Assembly (NCBI RefSeq): GCF_038039215.1
Contig: NZ_JBBPCL010000001.1
Location: forward strand, 2,976,001-3,040,000
Origin: Pseudonocardia sp. T1-2H
GTDB taxonomy: Bacteria > Actinomycetota > Actinomycetes > Mycobacteriales > Pseudonocardiaceae
DNA length: 64,000 nucleotides
Direction: 5' to 3'
Shown in pieces: positions 16,958 to 25,835 of this stretch. The position numbers and the translations under genes are program-made. Below the pieces are notes generated by a model. It was not told the origin of the DNA. It saw only the letters and a program-made list of their open reading frames with translations, and did no database searches. Positions within the stretch are counted from its first letter, which is position 1, and the number at the start of each line of letters is the position of its first letter.

Positions 16958-17992
16958 GTGGCCCACACTGCCGACGTATTCCCCTCCGCGGAGGCGGCAT
17001 CAGGCGCCGCCGACGTATTCCCCTCCGCGGAGGCGACATCAGGCGCCGCCGACGTATTCCCCTCCCCGGAGGCGGCATCAGGCGCCGCCGCACCCGGCTT
17101 CGCCAGGGACCTGGCCGAGATCCGGGACATCCGGGCGCATGAGCCCGAGCGCATCGCCGCCCTGCTCGCGTCCCGCCGGCGCCGGCCGTTCGTCCCCGCG
17201 GACGGCCGTCTGATGATCGTCGCCGCGGACCACCCGGCCCGCGGCGCCCTGTCCGCCCGCGGCCGCGCGGACGCCATGGCCAGCCGGCCCGAGCTGCTGG
17301 AGCGCCTGGTCACCGCACTCGGCCGGCCCGGCGTCGACGGGGTGCTCGCCACCTCGGAGATCCTCGAGGACCTGCTGCTCCTGGGGGCGCTGGAGGACAA
17401 GGTCGTCGTCTCGTCGATGAACCGCGGCGGCCTCGCCGGCTCGGTCTTCGAGATGGACGACCGGATGACCGGCTACGACGTCCGGGGCACCGTGGAGTCC
17501 GGCTTCGACGCCGCGAAGATGCTCACCCGCATCGACCTGGACGACCCGACGACCGTCGCGACGCTGGAGACCTGCGCCCGCGCCGTCACCGACCTGAACC
17601 GGGCCAAGCTCGTCGCCATGGTGGAGCCGTTCATGTCCAGCCGGGTGAACGGGAAGGTCGTCAACGACCTCTCGCCGGAGGCCGTGATCAAGTCCGTGCA
17701 CATCGCGCAGGGCCTCGGCGCCGCCAGCGCGTACACCTGGCTCAAGCTCCCGGTGATCGACGGGATGGCCCGCGTCATGGAGGCCACCACGCTGCCGACC
17801 CTGCTGCTCGGCGGGGACCCCACCGTCTCGCCCGAGGAGACCTACGCGTCCTGGAAGGCGGCCCTCGAGCTGCCGTCCGTGCGCGGGCTGATCGTCGGGC
17901 GCGCGCTGCTGTACCCGGCGGACGGGGACGTGGCCGCGGCCGTCGACACCGCCGTCTCGCTGGTACGGCCCACCGCGGTGGTCGCGGCATGA
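16958..17992 (+). CDS. Cgl0159-family aldolase-like protein of inositol catabolism
   Basis: A 344-aa (beta/alpha)8-fold protein of the Cgl0159 family, often named deoxyribose-phosphate aldolase/LacD-like. By position between iolC and iolB it most likely cleaves the phosphorylated product of IolC, as IolJ does elsewhere; this is inference. A probable Lys-containing active region is NRAKLVAMVEPFMSSRVNGK. The GTG start at 16958 has AGGTGA upstream. Residues 5-43 are three 13-aa repeats (ADVFPSAEAASGA type) encoded by a DNA repeat and probably form a disordered leader in front of the conserved domain. Confidence 0.82.
   Translation: MAHTADVFPSAEAASGAADVFPSAEATSGAADVFPSPEAASGAAAPGFARDLAEIRDIRAHEPERIAALLASRRRRPFVPADGRLMIVAADHPARGALSARGRADAMASRPELLERLVTALGRPGVDGVLATSEILEDLLLLGALEDKVVVSSMNRGGLAGSVFEMDDRMTGYDVRGTVESGFDAAKMLTRIDLDDPTTVATLETCARAVTDLNRAKLVAMVEPFMSSRVNGKVVNDLSPEAVIKSVHIAQGLGAASAYTWLKLPVIDGMARVMEATTLPTLLLGGDPTVSPEETYASWKAALELPSVRGLIVGRALLYPADGDVAAAVDTAVSLVRPTAVVAA
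16971..17087. repeat. Three-copy 39-bp in-frame repeat at the 5' end of the Cgl0159-family gene
   Basis: Copies start at 16971, 17010 and 17049 and differ at only a few bases. The core is GACGTATTCCCCTCCGCGGA followed by GGCGGCATCA, with the palindrome CCTCCGCGGAGG. The 39-bp period keeps the reading frame and yields ADVFPSAEAASGA-type peptides. The core matches the 38-bp repeat at 11071-11151 in the same orientation relative to transcription, so both belong to one repeat family. Confidence 0.88.
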
Positions 17993-18858
17993 CCGCCACG
18001 ACGAGGACCGAGCTGTACCTGCCGGCCGGCACCGGCGCCGCCGACGGGTTCGACCTGGTGGTGACTCCCGAGAGCGCGGGCTGGGAGCATTCCAGCCTGC
18101 GCGTGCTGCCCCTGGCCCCGGGTGCGGAGCGCACCATCGAGACCGGCGGCGAGGAGATGTTCGTCGTCCCCCTGTCCGGCGGGGCGACCGTGACCCTCGG
18201 GGCGGAGTCGATCACCCTGGAGGGCCGGGAGTCCGTGTTCGCCGGACCCACGGACGTCGCCTACCTGCCGGTCCGGTCCACCGTCACCCTCGCGGGATCC
18301 GGCCGGATCGCCCTCTGCGGGGCGCGGACGGACACGGTCCTCCCGTTCCGGTACGGGCCGAGGGCCGAGGTGCCCGTCGAGCTGCGCGGGGCCGGCCAGT
18401 CGAGCCGCCAGGTGCGCAACTTCGGCACCGTCGGCTCCTTCGAGACCGGCTCGATCATCGCCTGCGAGGTGATCACGCCGGGCGGGAACTGGTCCAGCTA
18501 CCCCGCGCACAAGCACGACGAGGCGGGACCGCACGAGTCCGAGCTCGAGGAGATCTACTACTTCGAGATCGCACCGGGCCCCGCCGGACAGCCCGGCCTC
18601 GGGTTCCACCGCACCAGCAGCTCGCCCGGCCACGAGATCGACATCATGGTCGAGGTCCACGACCGGGACACGGTGCTGATCCCCTGGGGCTGGCACGGTC
18701 CGTGCGCCGCCGCGCCCGGACACGACATGTACTACCTCAACGTGATGGCCGGCCCCGGCGACGAGCGCGCCTGGCTGATCACGGACCACCCCGACCAGGC
18801 CTGGGTCCGTGAGACGTGGGCGGACCAGCCGGTCGACGCACGCCTGGGAGGGCAGTGA
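17989..18858 (+). CDS. iolB: 5-deoxy-glucuronate isomerase IolB
   Basis: A 289-aa cupin-fold isomerase that converts 5-deoxy-glucuronate to 2-deoxy-5-keto-gluconate. Metal-ligand motifs are YPAHKHDEAGPHESELEEIY, with the His/Glu cluster at about residues 170-188, and the later WGWHGPCAAAPGHDMYYLN. The ATG overlaps the preceding stop (ATGA) and its own stop overlaps iolD (TGATG), which indicates translational coupling. Length is normal for the family. Confidence 0.95.
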   Translation: MTATTRTELYLPAGTGAADGFDLVVTPESAGWEHSSLRVLPLAPGAERTIETGGEEMFVVPLSGGATVTLGAESITLEGRESVFAGPTDVAYLPVRSTVTLAGSGRIALCGARTDTVLPFRYGPRAEVPVELRGAGQSSRQVRNFGTVGSFETGSIIACEVITPGGNWSSYPAHKHDEAGPHESELEEIYYFEIAPGPAGQPGLGFHRTSSSPGHEIDIMVEVHDRDTVLIPWGWHGPCAAAPGHDMYYLNVMAGPGDERAWLITDHPDQAWVRETWADQPVDARLGGQ

Positions 18859-20789
18859 TGTCCGAGACCGTTCGCCTGACGGTCGCGCAGGCGGTCGTGA
18901 AGTTCCTGGCCGCGCAGTACAGCGAGCGCGACGGCGTCGAGCAGAAGCTGTTCGAGGGCTGCTTCGGCATCTTCGGCCACGGCAACGTCGCGGGCATCGG
19001 CCAGGCGCTGCTGGAGGCCGAGCTCGACGATCCGGAGGCGCTGCCGTACGTCCTGGGCCGAAACGAGCAGGCCATGGTGCACACCGCCGTCGCCTACGCC
19101 CGGATGAAGGACCGGCTGCAGACCTGGGCGATCTCGACGAGCGTCGGCCCGGGTGCCACCAACATGGTCACCGGCGCCGCCCTCGCGACGATCAACCGGC
19201 TGCCCGTCCTGCTGCTGCCCGCAGACACCTTCGCGGACCGCAGCGCGTCCCCGCTGCTGCAGGAGCTGGAGCTCCCGTCCGCCGGCGACGTGACCGTCAA
19301 CGACTGCTTCCGGCCCGTCTCCCGCTACTTCGACCGGGTCTGGCGGCCGGAGCAGCTGCCGGCGGCCCTGCTCAGCGCGATGCGGGTGCTGACGGACCCG
19401 GTCGAGACCGGCGCCGTGACGGTCTGCTTCCCGCAGGACGTCCAGGCCCAGGCGCACGACTGGCCGCCGGAGCTCTTCGCGAAGCGCGTCTGGCACGTCG
19501 CCCGGCCGCTGCCGGAGAAGGCCGCGCTCGCCCGCGCCGTGGAGATCATCCGCAGCGCGGAGCGCCCGCTCGTCGTCGCCGGCGGGGGCGTCCACTACTC
19601 CGGGGCGACGGCCGCGCTCGCCGCCTTCTGCGAGGCCACCGGCATCCCGGTCGGACAGAGCCAGGCAGGCAAGGGCACGCTGCTGTACGACCACCCGCAG
19701 TGCCTGGGTGCCATCGGCTCCACCGGCTCGACGGCCGCCAACGCGATCGCGAAGGACGCGGACGTCGTCATCGGCATCGGCACCCGGTACTCGGACTTCA
19801 CCACGGCCAGCCGGACCGCGTTCCAGAACCCGGACGTCCGGTTCGTCAACGTCAACGTGGCGGGGATCGACGCGGTGAAGCACTCCGGTACCTCCGTCGT
19901 CGCGGACGCGCGGGAGACCCTCGACGCGCTGACCGGGGCGCTGGACGGCTACCGGGTCCCGGAGTCCTACGTCGCCGAGTACGCGGGCCTGGACGCCGAA
20001 TGGACCGAGACCGTGCGCAGCGTCTTCCACCCGGAGGTCCCGGCCGCGGGCGCGGGTGGTCTGCTGACCCAGGCCGAGGTCATCGGGATGGTCAACGAGC
20101 TGTCCGACCCGCGCGACGTCGTCGTGTGCGCCGCCGGCTCCATGCCCGGTGACCTGCACAAGCTGTGGCAGACGCGGGACGCGAAGGGGTACCACGTCGA
20201 GTACGGGTACTCCTGCATGGGCTACGAGGTGGCCGGCGGTCTCGGGGTCCGGCTGGCCTGCCCGGACCGGGACGTCTTCGTCATGGTCGGCGACGGGTCG
20301 TACCTGATGATGGCCACCGAGCTCGCCACCGCCGTGCAGGAGGGGCTCAAGGTGATCACCGTCCTGGTGCAGAACCACGGCTTCGCCTCCATCGGCGCCC
20401 TGTCGCAAGCGCTGGGGTCGCAGCGGTTCGGTACCGCGTACCGCTACCGATCCGCCGAGACCAGAAGGCTCGACGGGGACGTGCTCCCGCTCGATCTCGC
20501 GGCCAACGCCGAGAGCTTCGGCATCCGGGTCATCCGCACCAAGGGCCCGGAGGACTTCGCCGCCGCGATCGCGGACGCGAAGGCCGCGCCGGACAGCACG
20601 GTCATCTACGTCGAGACGGATCCGCTGATCGGGGCGCCGGACTCGAACTCCTGGTGGGACGTCCCGGTCAGCGCGGTCGCGGGCATCGAGTCCACGCGCG
20701 CCGCACGCAAGGTCTACGACGAGGCGAAGGCGACCCAGAAGTCGTTCCTCGCCCCGTCCCTCCCGAACACAGAAGGAAGCACGCGATGA
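18858..20789 (+). CDS. iolD: 3D-(3,5/4)-trihydroxycyclohexane-1,2-dione hydrolase IolD
   Basis: A 643-aa thiamine diphosphate enzyme that opens the inositol-derived ring. The N-terminal TPP-binding domain has GCFGIFGHGNVAGIGQAL and the catalytic Glu in LGRNEQAMVH. The C-terminal domain carries the GDGSYLMM...NHGF thiamine/Mg signature at about 477-510. The start overlaps the iolB stop and the stop overlaps the mmsA start (ATGA). No truncation or odd residues were noticed. Confidence 0.95.
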   Translation: MSETVRLTVAQAVVKFLAAQYSERDGVEQKLFEGCFGIFGHGNVAGIGQALLEAELDDPEALPYVLGRNEQAMVHTAVAYARMKDRLQTWAISTSVGPGATNMVTGAALATINRLPVLLLPADTFADRSASPLLQELELPSAGDVTVNDCFRPVSRYFDRVWRPEQLPAALLSAMRVLTDPVETGAVTVCFPQDVQAQAHDWPPELFAKRVWHVARPLPEKAALARAVEIIRSAERPLVVAGGGVHYSGATAALAAFCEATGIPVGQSQAGKGTLLYDHPQCLGAIGSTGSTAANAIAKDADVVIGIGTRYSDFTTASRTAFQNPDVRFVNVNVAGIDAVKHSGTSVVADARETLDALTGALDGYRVPESYVAEYAGLDAEWTETVRSVFHPEVPAAGAGGLLTQAEVIGMVNELSDPRDVVVCAAGSMPGDLHKLWQTRDAKGYHVEYGYSCMGYEVAGGLGVRLACPDRDVFVMVGDGSYLMMATELATAVQEGLKVITVLVQNHGFASIGALSQALGSQRFGTAYRYRSAETRRLDGDVLPLDLAANAESFGIRVIRTKGPEDFAAAIADAKAAPDSTVIYVETDPLIGAPDSNSWWDVPVSAVAGIESTRAARKVYDEAKATQKSFLAPSLPNTEGSTR

Positions 20790-22282
20790 GCACCCCCACC
20801 CTGGGCCACTGGTCGGCCGGCGCCGAGCTGCCCGGCACGAGCGACCGGTACTCCGACGTCACCAACCCGGCGACCGGTGAGGTGACCGCGAAGCTCTCCC
20901 TCGCCTCGTCCTCGGACGTGGAGACCGTCGTGGCCGCCGCGAGGGACGCGTTCCCCGGTTGGCGGGACACCTCGCTGGCCCGGCGCACGCAGATCATGTT
21001 CCGGTTCCGCGAGCTGCTCAACGAGCGCGCGCCGGAGCTGGCGGCGCTGATCACCGCGGAGCACGGGAAGGTGCTCTCCGACGCCGCGGGCGAGGTCGCG
21101 CGCGGCCAGGAGGTCGTCGAGTTCGCGTGCGGGATGCCGCACCTGCTCAAGGGCAGCCACACGGAGAACGCCTCGACCAAGGTCGACGTGTCCTCCATCC
21201 GCCAGCCGCTCGGCCCGGTCGCGATCATCAGCCCGTTCAACTTCCCGGCGATGGTCCCGATGTGGTTCTTCCCCATCGCCATCGCGACCGGCAACACGGT
21301 CGTCCTCAAGCCCAGCGAGAAGGTCCCGTCCTCGGCGCTGTGGATGGCGCGGCTGTGGAAGGAGGCCGGGCTGCCCGACGGTGTGTTCAACGTCCTCAAC
21401 GGGGACAAGGTCGCCGTCGACGGGCTGCTTACCCACCCGGACATCAAGTCGGTGTCCTTCGTCGGCTCCACGCCGATCGCCCGCTACGTCTACGAGACCG
21501 GGACCGCGCACGGCAAGCGCGTGCAGGCCCTCGGCGGCGCGAAGAACCACATGGTCGTGCTGCCGGACGCGGACCTCGACCTGGCCGCGGACCAGGCCGT
21601 CAACGCCGGCTACGGCTCGGCGGGGGAGCGCTGCATGGCGATCTCCGCAGTGCTGGCCGTCGGCGAGATCGGCGACGACCTGGTGGACCGGATCGCCAAG
21701 CGCACGGTCAGCCTGCGCACCGGCGACGGCACCCGGGGCGCCGACATGGGCCCGCTCGTCACCGCCGCCGCGCGGGACCGGGTCTCCGGCTACGTCGACG
21801 CGGGCGAGGCCGCGGGGGCGACGCTCGTCGTCGACGGACGGCAGATCAGCCCCGACGCCTCCGGTGAGGGCTTCTTCGTCGGCCCGACGCTGTTCGACCA
21901 CGTCGGCACGGACATGTCGATCTACACCGACGAGATCTTCGGGCCGGTGCTCTCGGTGATCCGGGTGGACACCTACGACGAGGCGATCGCGCTGATCAAC
22001 GCCAACCCGTACGGCAACGGCACCGCGATCTTCACCAACGACGGCGGCGCCGCCCGCCGGTTCCAGAACGAGGTCGAGGTCGGCATGATCGGCGTGAACG
22101 TGCCGGTCCCGGTGCCCATGGCGTACTACTCCTTCGGCGGCTGGAAGAACTCCCTGTTCGGCGACACGCACGCGCACGGCACCGAAGGGGTCCACTTCTT
22201 CACCCGCGGAAAGGTCGTGACCACCCGTTGGCTCGACCCGTCCCACGGCGGGATCAACCTGGGGTTCCCGCAGAACGTCTGA
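20786..22282 (+). CDS. mmsA: Methylmalonate-semialdehyde dehydrogenase (CoA-acylating)
   Basis: A 498-aa aldehyde dehydrogenase that converts malonate semialdehyde to acetyl-CoA at the end of the inositol pathway (IolA role) and may also act in valine breakdown. It has the NAD-fold motif SFVGSTPIARYVYETG, and the catalytic Cys is C283 in GERCMAISAV. MmsA-type features include NFPAMVPMWFFPIAIATGN. AGAAGGA precedes the ATG at 20786, which overlaps the iolD stop. A strong terminator follows, so it is the last gene of the operon. Confidence 0.94.
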   Translation: MSTPTLGHWSAGAELPGTSDRYSDVTNPATGEVTAKLSLASSSDVETVVAAARDAFPGWRDTSLARRTQIMFRFRELLNERAPELAALITAEHGKVLSDAAGEVARGQEVVEFACGMPHLLKGSHTENASTKVDVSSIRQPLGPVAIISPFNFPAMVPMWFFPIAIATGNTVVLKPSEKVPSSALWMARLWKEAGLPDGVFNVLNGDKVAVDGLLTHPDIKSVSFVGSTPIARYVYETGTAHGKRVQALGGAKNHMVVLPDADLDLAADQAVNAGYGSAGERCMAISAVLAVGEIGDDLVDRIAKRTVSLRTGDGTRGADMGPLVTAAARDRVSGYVDAGEAAGATLVVDGRQISPDASGEGFFVGPTLFDHVGTDMSIYTDEIFGPVLSVIRVDTYDEAIALINANPYGNGTAIFTNDGGAARRFQNEVEVGMIGVNVPVPVPMAYYSFGGWKNSLFGDTHAHGTEGVHFFTRGKVVTTRWLDPSHGGINLGFPQNV

Positions 22283-22324
22283 CACCTCTCCGGCCGGACG
22301 GGTCGGCTGATCCGAACGACTGAC

Positions 22325-22356
22325 GTGGCCCCTTCCGGCTCTCCGGAAGGGGCCAC
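22325..22356. terminator. Rho-independent-type hairpin after mmsA
   Basis: A perfect 14-bp stem, GTGGCCCCTTCCGG with CCGGAAGGGGCCAC, closes a 4-nt CTCT loop 43 bp after the mmsA stop. There is no U-tract, as is common in high-GC actinobacteria. Confidence 0.85.
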
Positions 22357-22515
22357 GGTGCGTCATCGGCCGGGGTGTCGGAGTGATCGATCCCACCGGT
22401 CATCCGGGTCCCGTCGGGCTGCCGATCCCGTGCCCGCGGGGCACGGTGGAGCGGGGACGGCCTGTCGCGCGGGTACGACGATGCGCCCGGGGCCTCGCGT
22501 CCGTCCTCCAGCAAC

Positions 22516-22535
22516 GGTCCCGCGCCGGCGGGACC
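22516..22535. promoter_or_regulatory. Inverted repeat in the leader of the Rv1733c-like gene
   Basis: The sequence GGTCCCGC-gccg-GCGGGACC has perfect 8-bp arms and lies 21 bp before the GTG start. It could be an operator or an RNA hairpin. It does not match the mycobacterial DosR box. The stretch 22357-22515 before it holds no recognised gene. Confidence 0.4.
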
Positions 22536-22556
22536 GACGGGAGAGAGGTACCCACC

Positions 22557-23141
22557 GTGCGACCCGACCCGCGCCCCCGCAAGCACGCGGCGTCGATCGG
22601 TGCCCTGCCGCGCCGCGGCACCGACCTCGCCGAGGCGGCGTTGTGCTGGGTCGTGGGGATCGGTGGGCTGGTGGCCCTGGTCGTCGCGCTCGTGGTGGGG
22701 ATGGAGCTGCGGTCGAGCGGATCGGTCCGCGCGCAGGCCGAGGCGGCGGACCGCACGCTCGTTCCGGCGGTGCTGCAGGCGCCGACGGCCGGTGTCGTCA
22801 CCCTCGACGCCGTGTCGGTGCCCGTGCAGCAGGTCGAGGCGAGCTGGGCGGGCCCGGACGGCCGTGCCCACACCGGCCTGATCGACGTCACCGGCACCGT
22901 CGCGGCGGGCACCACCGTCAGGACCTGGGTGGACCGCACCGGCGCGCCCGTCGAGCCCCCGCTCGAGCCGATGCAGGTGACGATCACCGCGGTCGTGGTC
23001 GGCGCCCTGACCCTCGCCTGTGCGGGCCTGGTGCTCCTGCTGCTCTTCACCGGCGTGCGGAGCCTGATCGCCCGGCGCAACGACCGGAACTGGGCCGCGG
23101 AGTGGGCGCTCGTCGAGCCCGCGTGGTCGGGGCGCGCGTAG
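22557..23141 (+). CDS. Rv1733c-family two-helix transmembrane protein
   Basis: A 194-aa membrane protein with one helix near residues 32-52 (VVGIGGLVALVVALVVG), an external region of about 75 residues, and a second helix near 145-165 (VVVGALTLACAGLVLLLLF). This topology matches the Rv1733c family known from mycobacteria. I preferred the GTG at 22557 because GAGAGAGG lies upstream; an open frame extends 58 codons further but looks non-coding. In mycobacteria the family is linked to hypoxia/stress regulons; here that is only suggestion. Confidence 0.75.
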   Translation: MRPDPRPRKHAASIGALPRRGTDLAEAALCWVVGIGGLVALVVALVVGMELRSSGSVRAQAEAADRTLVPAVLQAPTAGVVTLDAVSVPVQQVEASWAGPDGRAHTGLIDVTGTVAAGTTVRTWVDRTGAPVEPPLEPMQVTITAVVVGALTLACAGLVLLLLFTGVRSLIARRNDRNWAAEWALVEPAWSGRA

Positions 23142-23202
23142 CGCCTGTGCGCGTTTCTCGTTGCCGGGGCGACGACAACCGCGCACGAGCCGCGGTGCCG
23201 CC

Positions 23203-23550
23203 TCAGTCGACGTAGGTCCAGGCCCCGTCCTCGCGGACGAAGCGGCTCCGCTCGTGCTGGCTGCCCCGGTCGTGGTGGGCGGTGAACTCGACCGTTCCCT
23301 CGGTGTCGAACAGCCCGCCGCCGCTGCGGTCGTGGATCTCCAGGCCGGTCCAGACCTGCGTGGGGTCGAGCCGCAGCCGGCGCGGTCGCGTCGTCGGATG
23401 CCAGGTGCGCAACAGGTACGCGGTGTCGCCGCGGGCGAAGGCGGTGTAGCGGGAGCGCATCAGCAACTCGGCCGTGGGCGCGGGCTTCCCGGCGTGGAAG
23501 CGGCCGCAGCAGGCGTCGTAGGGCTCACCGAGCCCGCAGGGACAGGACAC
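23203..23550 (-). CDS. YchJ-like SEC-C zinc-motif protein
   Basis: A 115-aa protein of the YchJ/UPF0225 family. The N-terminal SEC-C-like cysteine motif is CPCGLGEPYDACCGRFH (residues 3-19), followed by the family segment LMRSRYTAFARGD and an NTF2-like domain ending in WTYVD. The function is unknown. It is a single gene transcribed towards the end of the Rv1733c-like gene and lies 57 bp downstream of galK on the same strand. Confidence 0.85.
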   Translation of the reverse strand: MSCPCGLGEPYDACCGRFHAGKPAPTAELLMRSRYTAFARGDTAYLLRTWHPTTRPRRLRLDPTQVWTGLEIHDRSGGGLFDTEGTVEFTAHHDRGSQHERSRFVREDGAWTYVD

Positions 23551-23607
23551 GACCGCGATTGTCCCCGCTGCGCCTGTATCGGCTCGGCCCGCGTGCGTGA
23601 GCGCCGG

Positions 23608-24747
23608 TCAGGCGAGGCGGTGCGCGCCGGCCGAGGGGACGGCGGGGAACGCGGCGGGGGAGTCCCAGCCGCGGGCCGCGTAGGCCTCGGTGACCGCCTC
23701 GGCGACGGCCCCCGAGCGGTCCGCGTCGCACAGGGCGATCACGCAGCCGCCGAACCCGCCGCCGGTCATCCGGGCGCCGTGGGCCCCCGCCGCCGCCGCC
23801 ACGTCCGCGGCCACGTCCAGGTGCGGCACCGTCACCTCGAAGTCGTCCCGCAGCGACGCGTGCGAGGCCGTGAGCAGCGGCCCGATCTCCCGGGGGTCCT
23901 CGCCCGCCTTCAGCATCCCGACGACGTCGAGCACCCGGGCGTTCTCGGTGACGACGTGCCGGGCGCGGCGGCGCAGCCGCTCGTCGGCCAGGGAGTCGAC
24001 CCCGTCGAGGGTGGCGTCGCGCAGCGCGGGCACGCCGAGCAGCTCCGCCGCCCGCGCGCAGTCCGCCCGGCGCGCGCCGTACTGGCCGTCGACCAGCGCG
24101 TGCGGGGCCCTGGTGTCGATCACCAGCAGCTCCAGGCCCTGCGCGGCGAGGTCGAACGGGATGTGCTCGATCTCCTCCGTCCGCGTGTCCAGGAAGACCA
24201 GCCCGCCGGCCTCGCCGTACAGGGACACCATCTGGTCCATGCCGCCGGTGGGGGCGCCGACGAAGTCGTTCTCGGCCCGCCGGGCGAGACGCGCGAGCTC
24301 GGTCCGGTCCGGCGTCAGCGCCGCGAGCTCGGCCAACGCCACGGCCACCGCGCACTCCAGGGCCGCCGAGGACGACAGCCCCGCGCCGACCGGCACGTTC
24401 CCGTCGACCAGCAGCTCCAGGTCGACGACCGGGAGCCCGGCCTCGCGGAACGCCCACACCACCCCGGCGACGTAGCCGGCCCAGCCCGGGACGTCCGCCG
24501 GGACGACGGTCGCGGCGTCGAACCGGACCGTCTCGCCGTCCTCCTGCACGGACGCGACGGTCGACGGGCCGCCGGACACCCGCGCCGCGACCAGCGTGCG
24601 CAGCGGCAGCGCGAGCGGGAGCACGAACCCGTCGTTGTAGTCGGTGTGCTCGCCGATCAGGTTGACCCGCCCGGGCGCCGCCCAGACGCCTGCGGGCTCG
24701 TGCCCGAAGGCCGCGACGAACTCGGCCAGGACGGACCCGGGGGTCAC
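23608..24747 (-). CDS. galK: Galactokinase
   Basis: A 379-aa GHMP kinase that phosphorylates galactose to galactose-1-phosphate in the Leloir pathway. The galactose-binding signature is GRVNLIGEHTDYN at 26-38, the ATP loop is PVGAGLSSSAAL at 119-130, and the third GHMP motif is ARMTGGGFGGC. The GTG start at 24747 overlaps the galT stop (GTGA), so galT and galK are translationally coupled. Confidence 0.95.
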   Translation of the reverse strand: MTPGSVLAEFVAAFGHEPAGVWAAPGRVNLIGEHTDYNDGFVLPLALPLRTLVAARVSGGPSTVASVQEDGETVRFDAATVVPADVPGWAGYVAGVVWAFREAGLPVVDLELLVDGNVPVGAGLSSSAALECAVAVALAELAALTPDRTELARLARRAENDFVGAPTGGMDQMVSLYGEAGGLVFLDTRTEEIEHIPFDLAAQGLELLVIDTRAPHALVDGQYGARRADCARAAELLGVPALRDATLDGVDSLADERLRRRARHVVTENARVLDVVGMLKAGEDPREIGPLLTASHASLRDDFEVTVPHLDVAADVAAAAGAHGARMTGGGFGGCVIALCDADRSGAVAEAVTEAYAARGWDSPAAFPAVPSAGAHRLA

Positions 24748-25769
24748 GCGCCCAGCTCACGGAGCCGGGCGGCGACGGCCTCGGGCCGGGTGTCGTTGAC
24801 GAACACGCCCATCCCGGACTCCGAGCCCGCCAGGTACTTCAGCTTCCCCGGCGCCCGCAGGATCGAGAAGATCTCCAGGTGCAGCCGGGCCAGCTCGCGG
24901 TCCACCCGGACCGGCGCCTGGTGCCACGCCGCGATGTAGGGCAGCGCGCGGCCGTGGAAGAGCTCGAGCCGGCCCAGGACGTCGAGCCAGATCGTGGCGA
25001 GGTCGTCCCGCTCGGCGTCGTCGAGCTCGGGCAGGTCCCGCACCCCGCGGTGCGGGTAGAGGTGCACCTCGACGGGCCAGCGGGCCGCCTCCGGCACGAA
25101 CGCCGTCCAGTGCGTGTTCTCGGCGACCACGCGTTCGCCCGAGTCCCGTTCCTTCCCGAGGAGATCCGCGTACAGGTCCCGGCGGGTCCGGTCGCGGTAG
25201 CGGCGGGCGGACTCCAGCTGCTGCCGGGTCCGCGGCGTGACGAAGGGGTAGCCGTAGATCTGCCCGTGCGGGTGCGACAGCGTCACCCCGATCTCCTCGC
25301 CGCGGTTCTCGAACGGGAACACCTGCTCGACGCCCGGGTGCGCGGACAGCGCCTCGGTGCGGTCCGCCAGCGTGTCGACGACGAGCCGCACCCGTTGCGG
25401 GCTGAGCCCGCCGAACCGGCCGGCGTGCTCGCTGGTGAAGCACACGACCTCGCAGCGCCCGGTGTCCCCGGAGAAGGACGGGAAGCGGTTCTCGAAGACC
25501 ACGACCTCGTAGTCCGGCGCCGGGATCTCGGTGAGCCGCCCGGGCGCGGACGGGTCCAGCGGGCACTCGTCCGCCGGGGGCAGGAACGTGCGGGTCTGGC
25601 GGTGCGCGGCGATCGCCACCCACTCGTCGAGCAGCGCGTCGTAGCGGATCTCGGAGTGGCTCTCGACGAGAGGCAGCCCGCGCTCGTCCGCGGTCACCTC
25701 GCGGCCGGGCGCCAGGTCGTAGTAGAGGATCTCCCGGCCGTCCGAGAGCTTGCCCGAGGTGCGGAACAC
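24744..25769 (-). CDS. galT: Galactose-1-phosphate uridylyltransferase
   Basis: A 341-aa HIT-superfamily enzyme that exchanges UMP between UDP-glucose and galactose-1-phosphate. The active site HPHGQIY is at 166-172 (H166, H168), preceded by ENRGEEIGVTLS. The C-terminal half carries AAWHQAPVRVDRELARLHLE. The GTG start at 25769 gives the typical N-terminus FRTSGKLSDGREILYYD; no strong ribosome-binding site is visible. The frame stays open further upstream but has no family similarity there. Confidence 0.93.
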   Translation of the reverse strand: MFRTSGKLSDGREILYYDLAPGREVTADERGLPLVESHSEIRYDALLDEWVAIAAHRQTRTFLPPADECPLDPSAPGRLTEIPAPDYEVVVFENRFPSFSGDTGRCEVVCFTSEHAGRFGGLSPQRVRLVVDTLADRTEALSAHPGVEQVFPFENRGEEIGVTLSHPHGQIYGYPFVTPRTRQQLESARRYRDRTRRDLYADLLGKERDSGERVVAENTHWTAFVPEAARWPVEVHLYPHRGVRDLPELDDAERDDLATIWLDVLGRLELFHGRALPYIAAWHQAPVRVDRELARLHLEIFSILRAPGKLKYLAGSESGMGVFVNDTRPEAVAARLRELGA

Positions 25770-25835
25770 GGCGGAGACGCTATCGAACCCACCCCACGCC
25801 CCGGACGACCTCCTCACGCGGGGCAGAGTGGAGCC

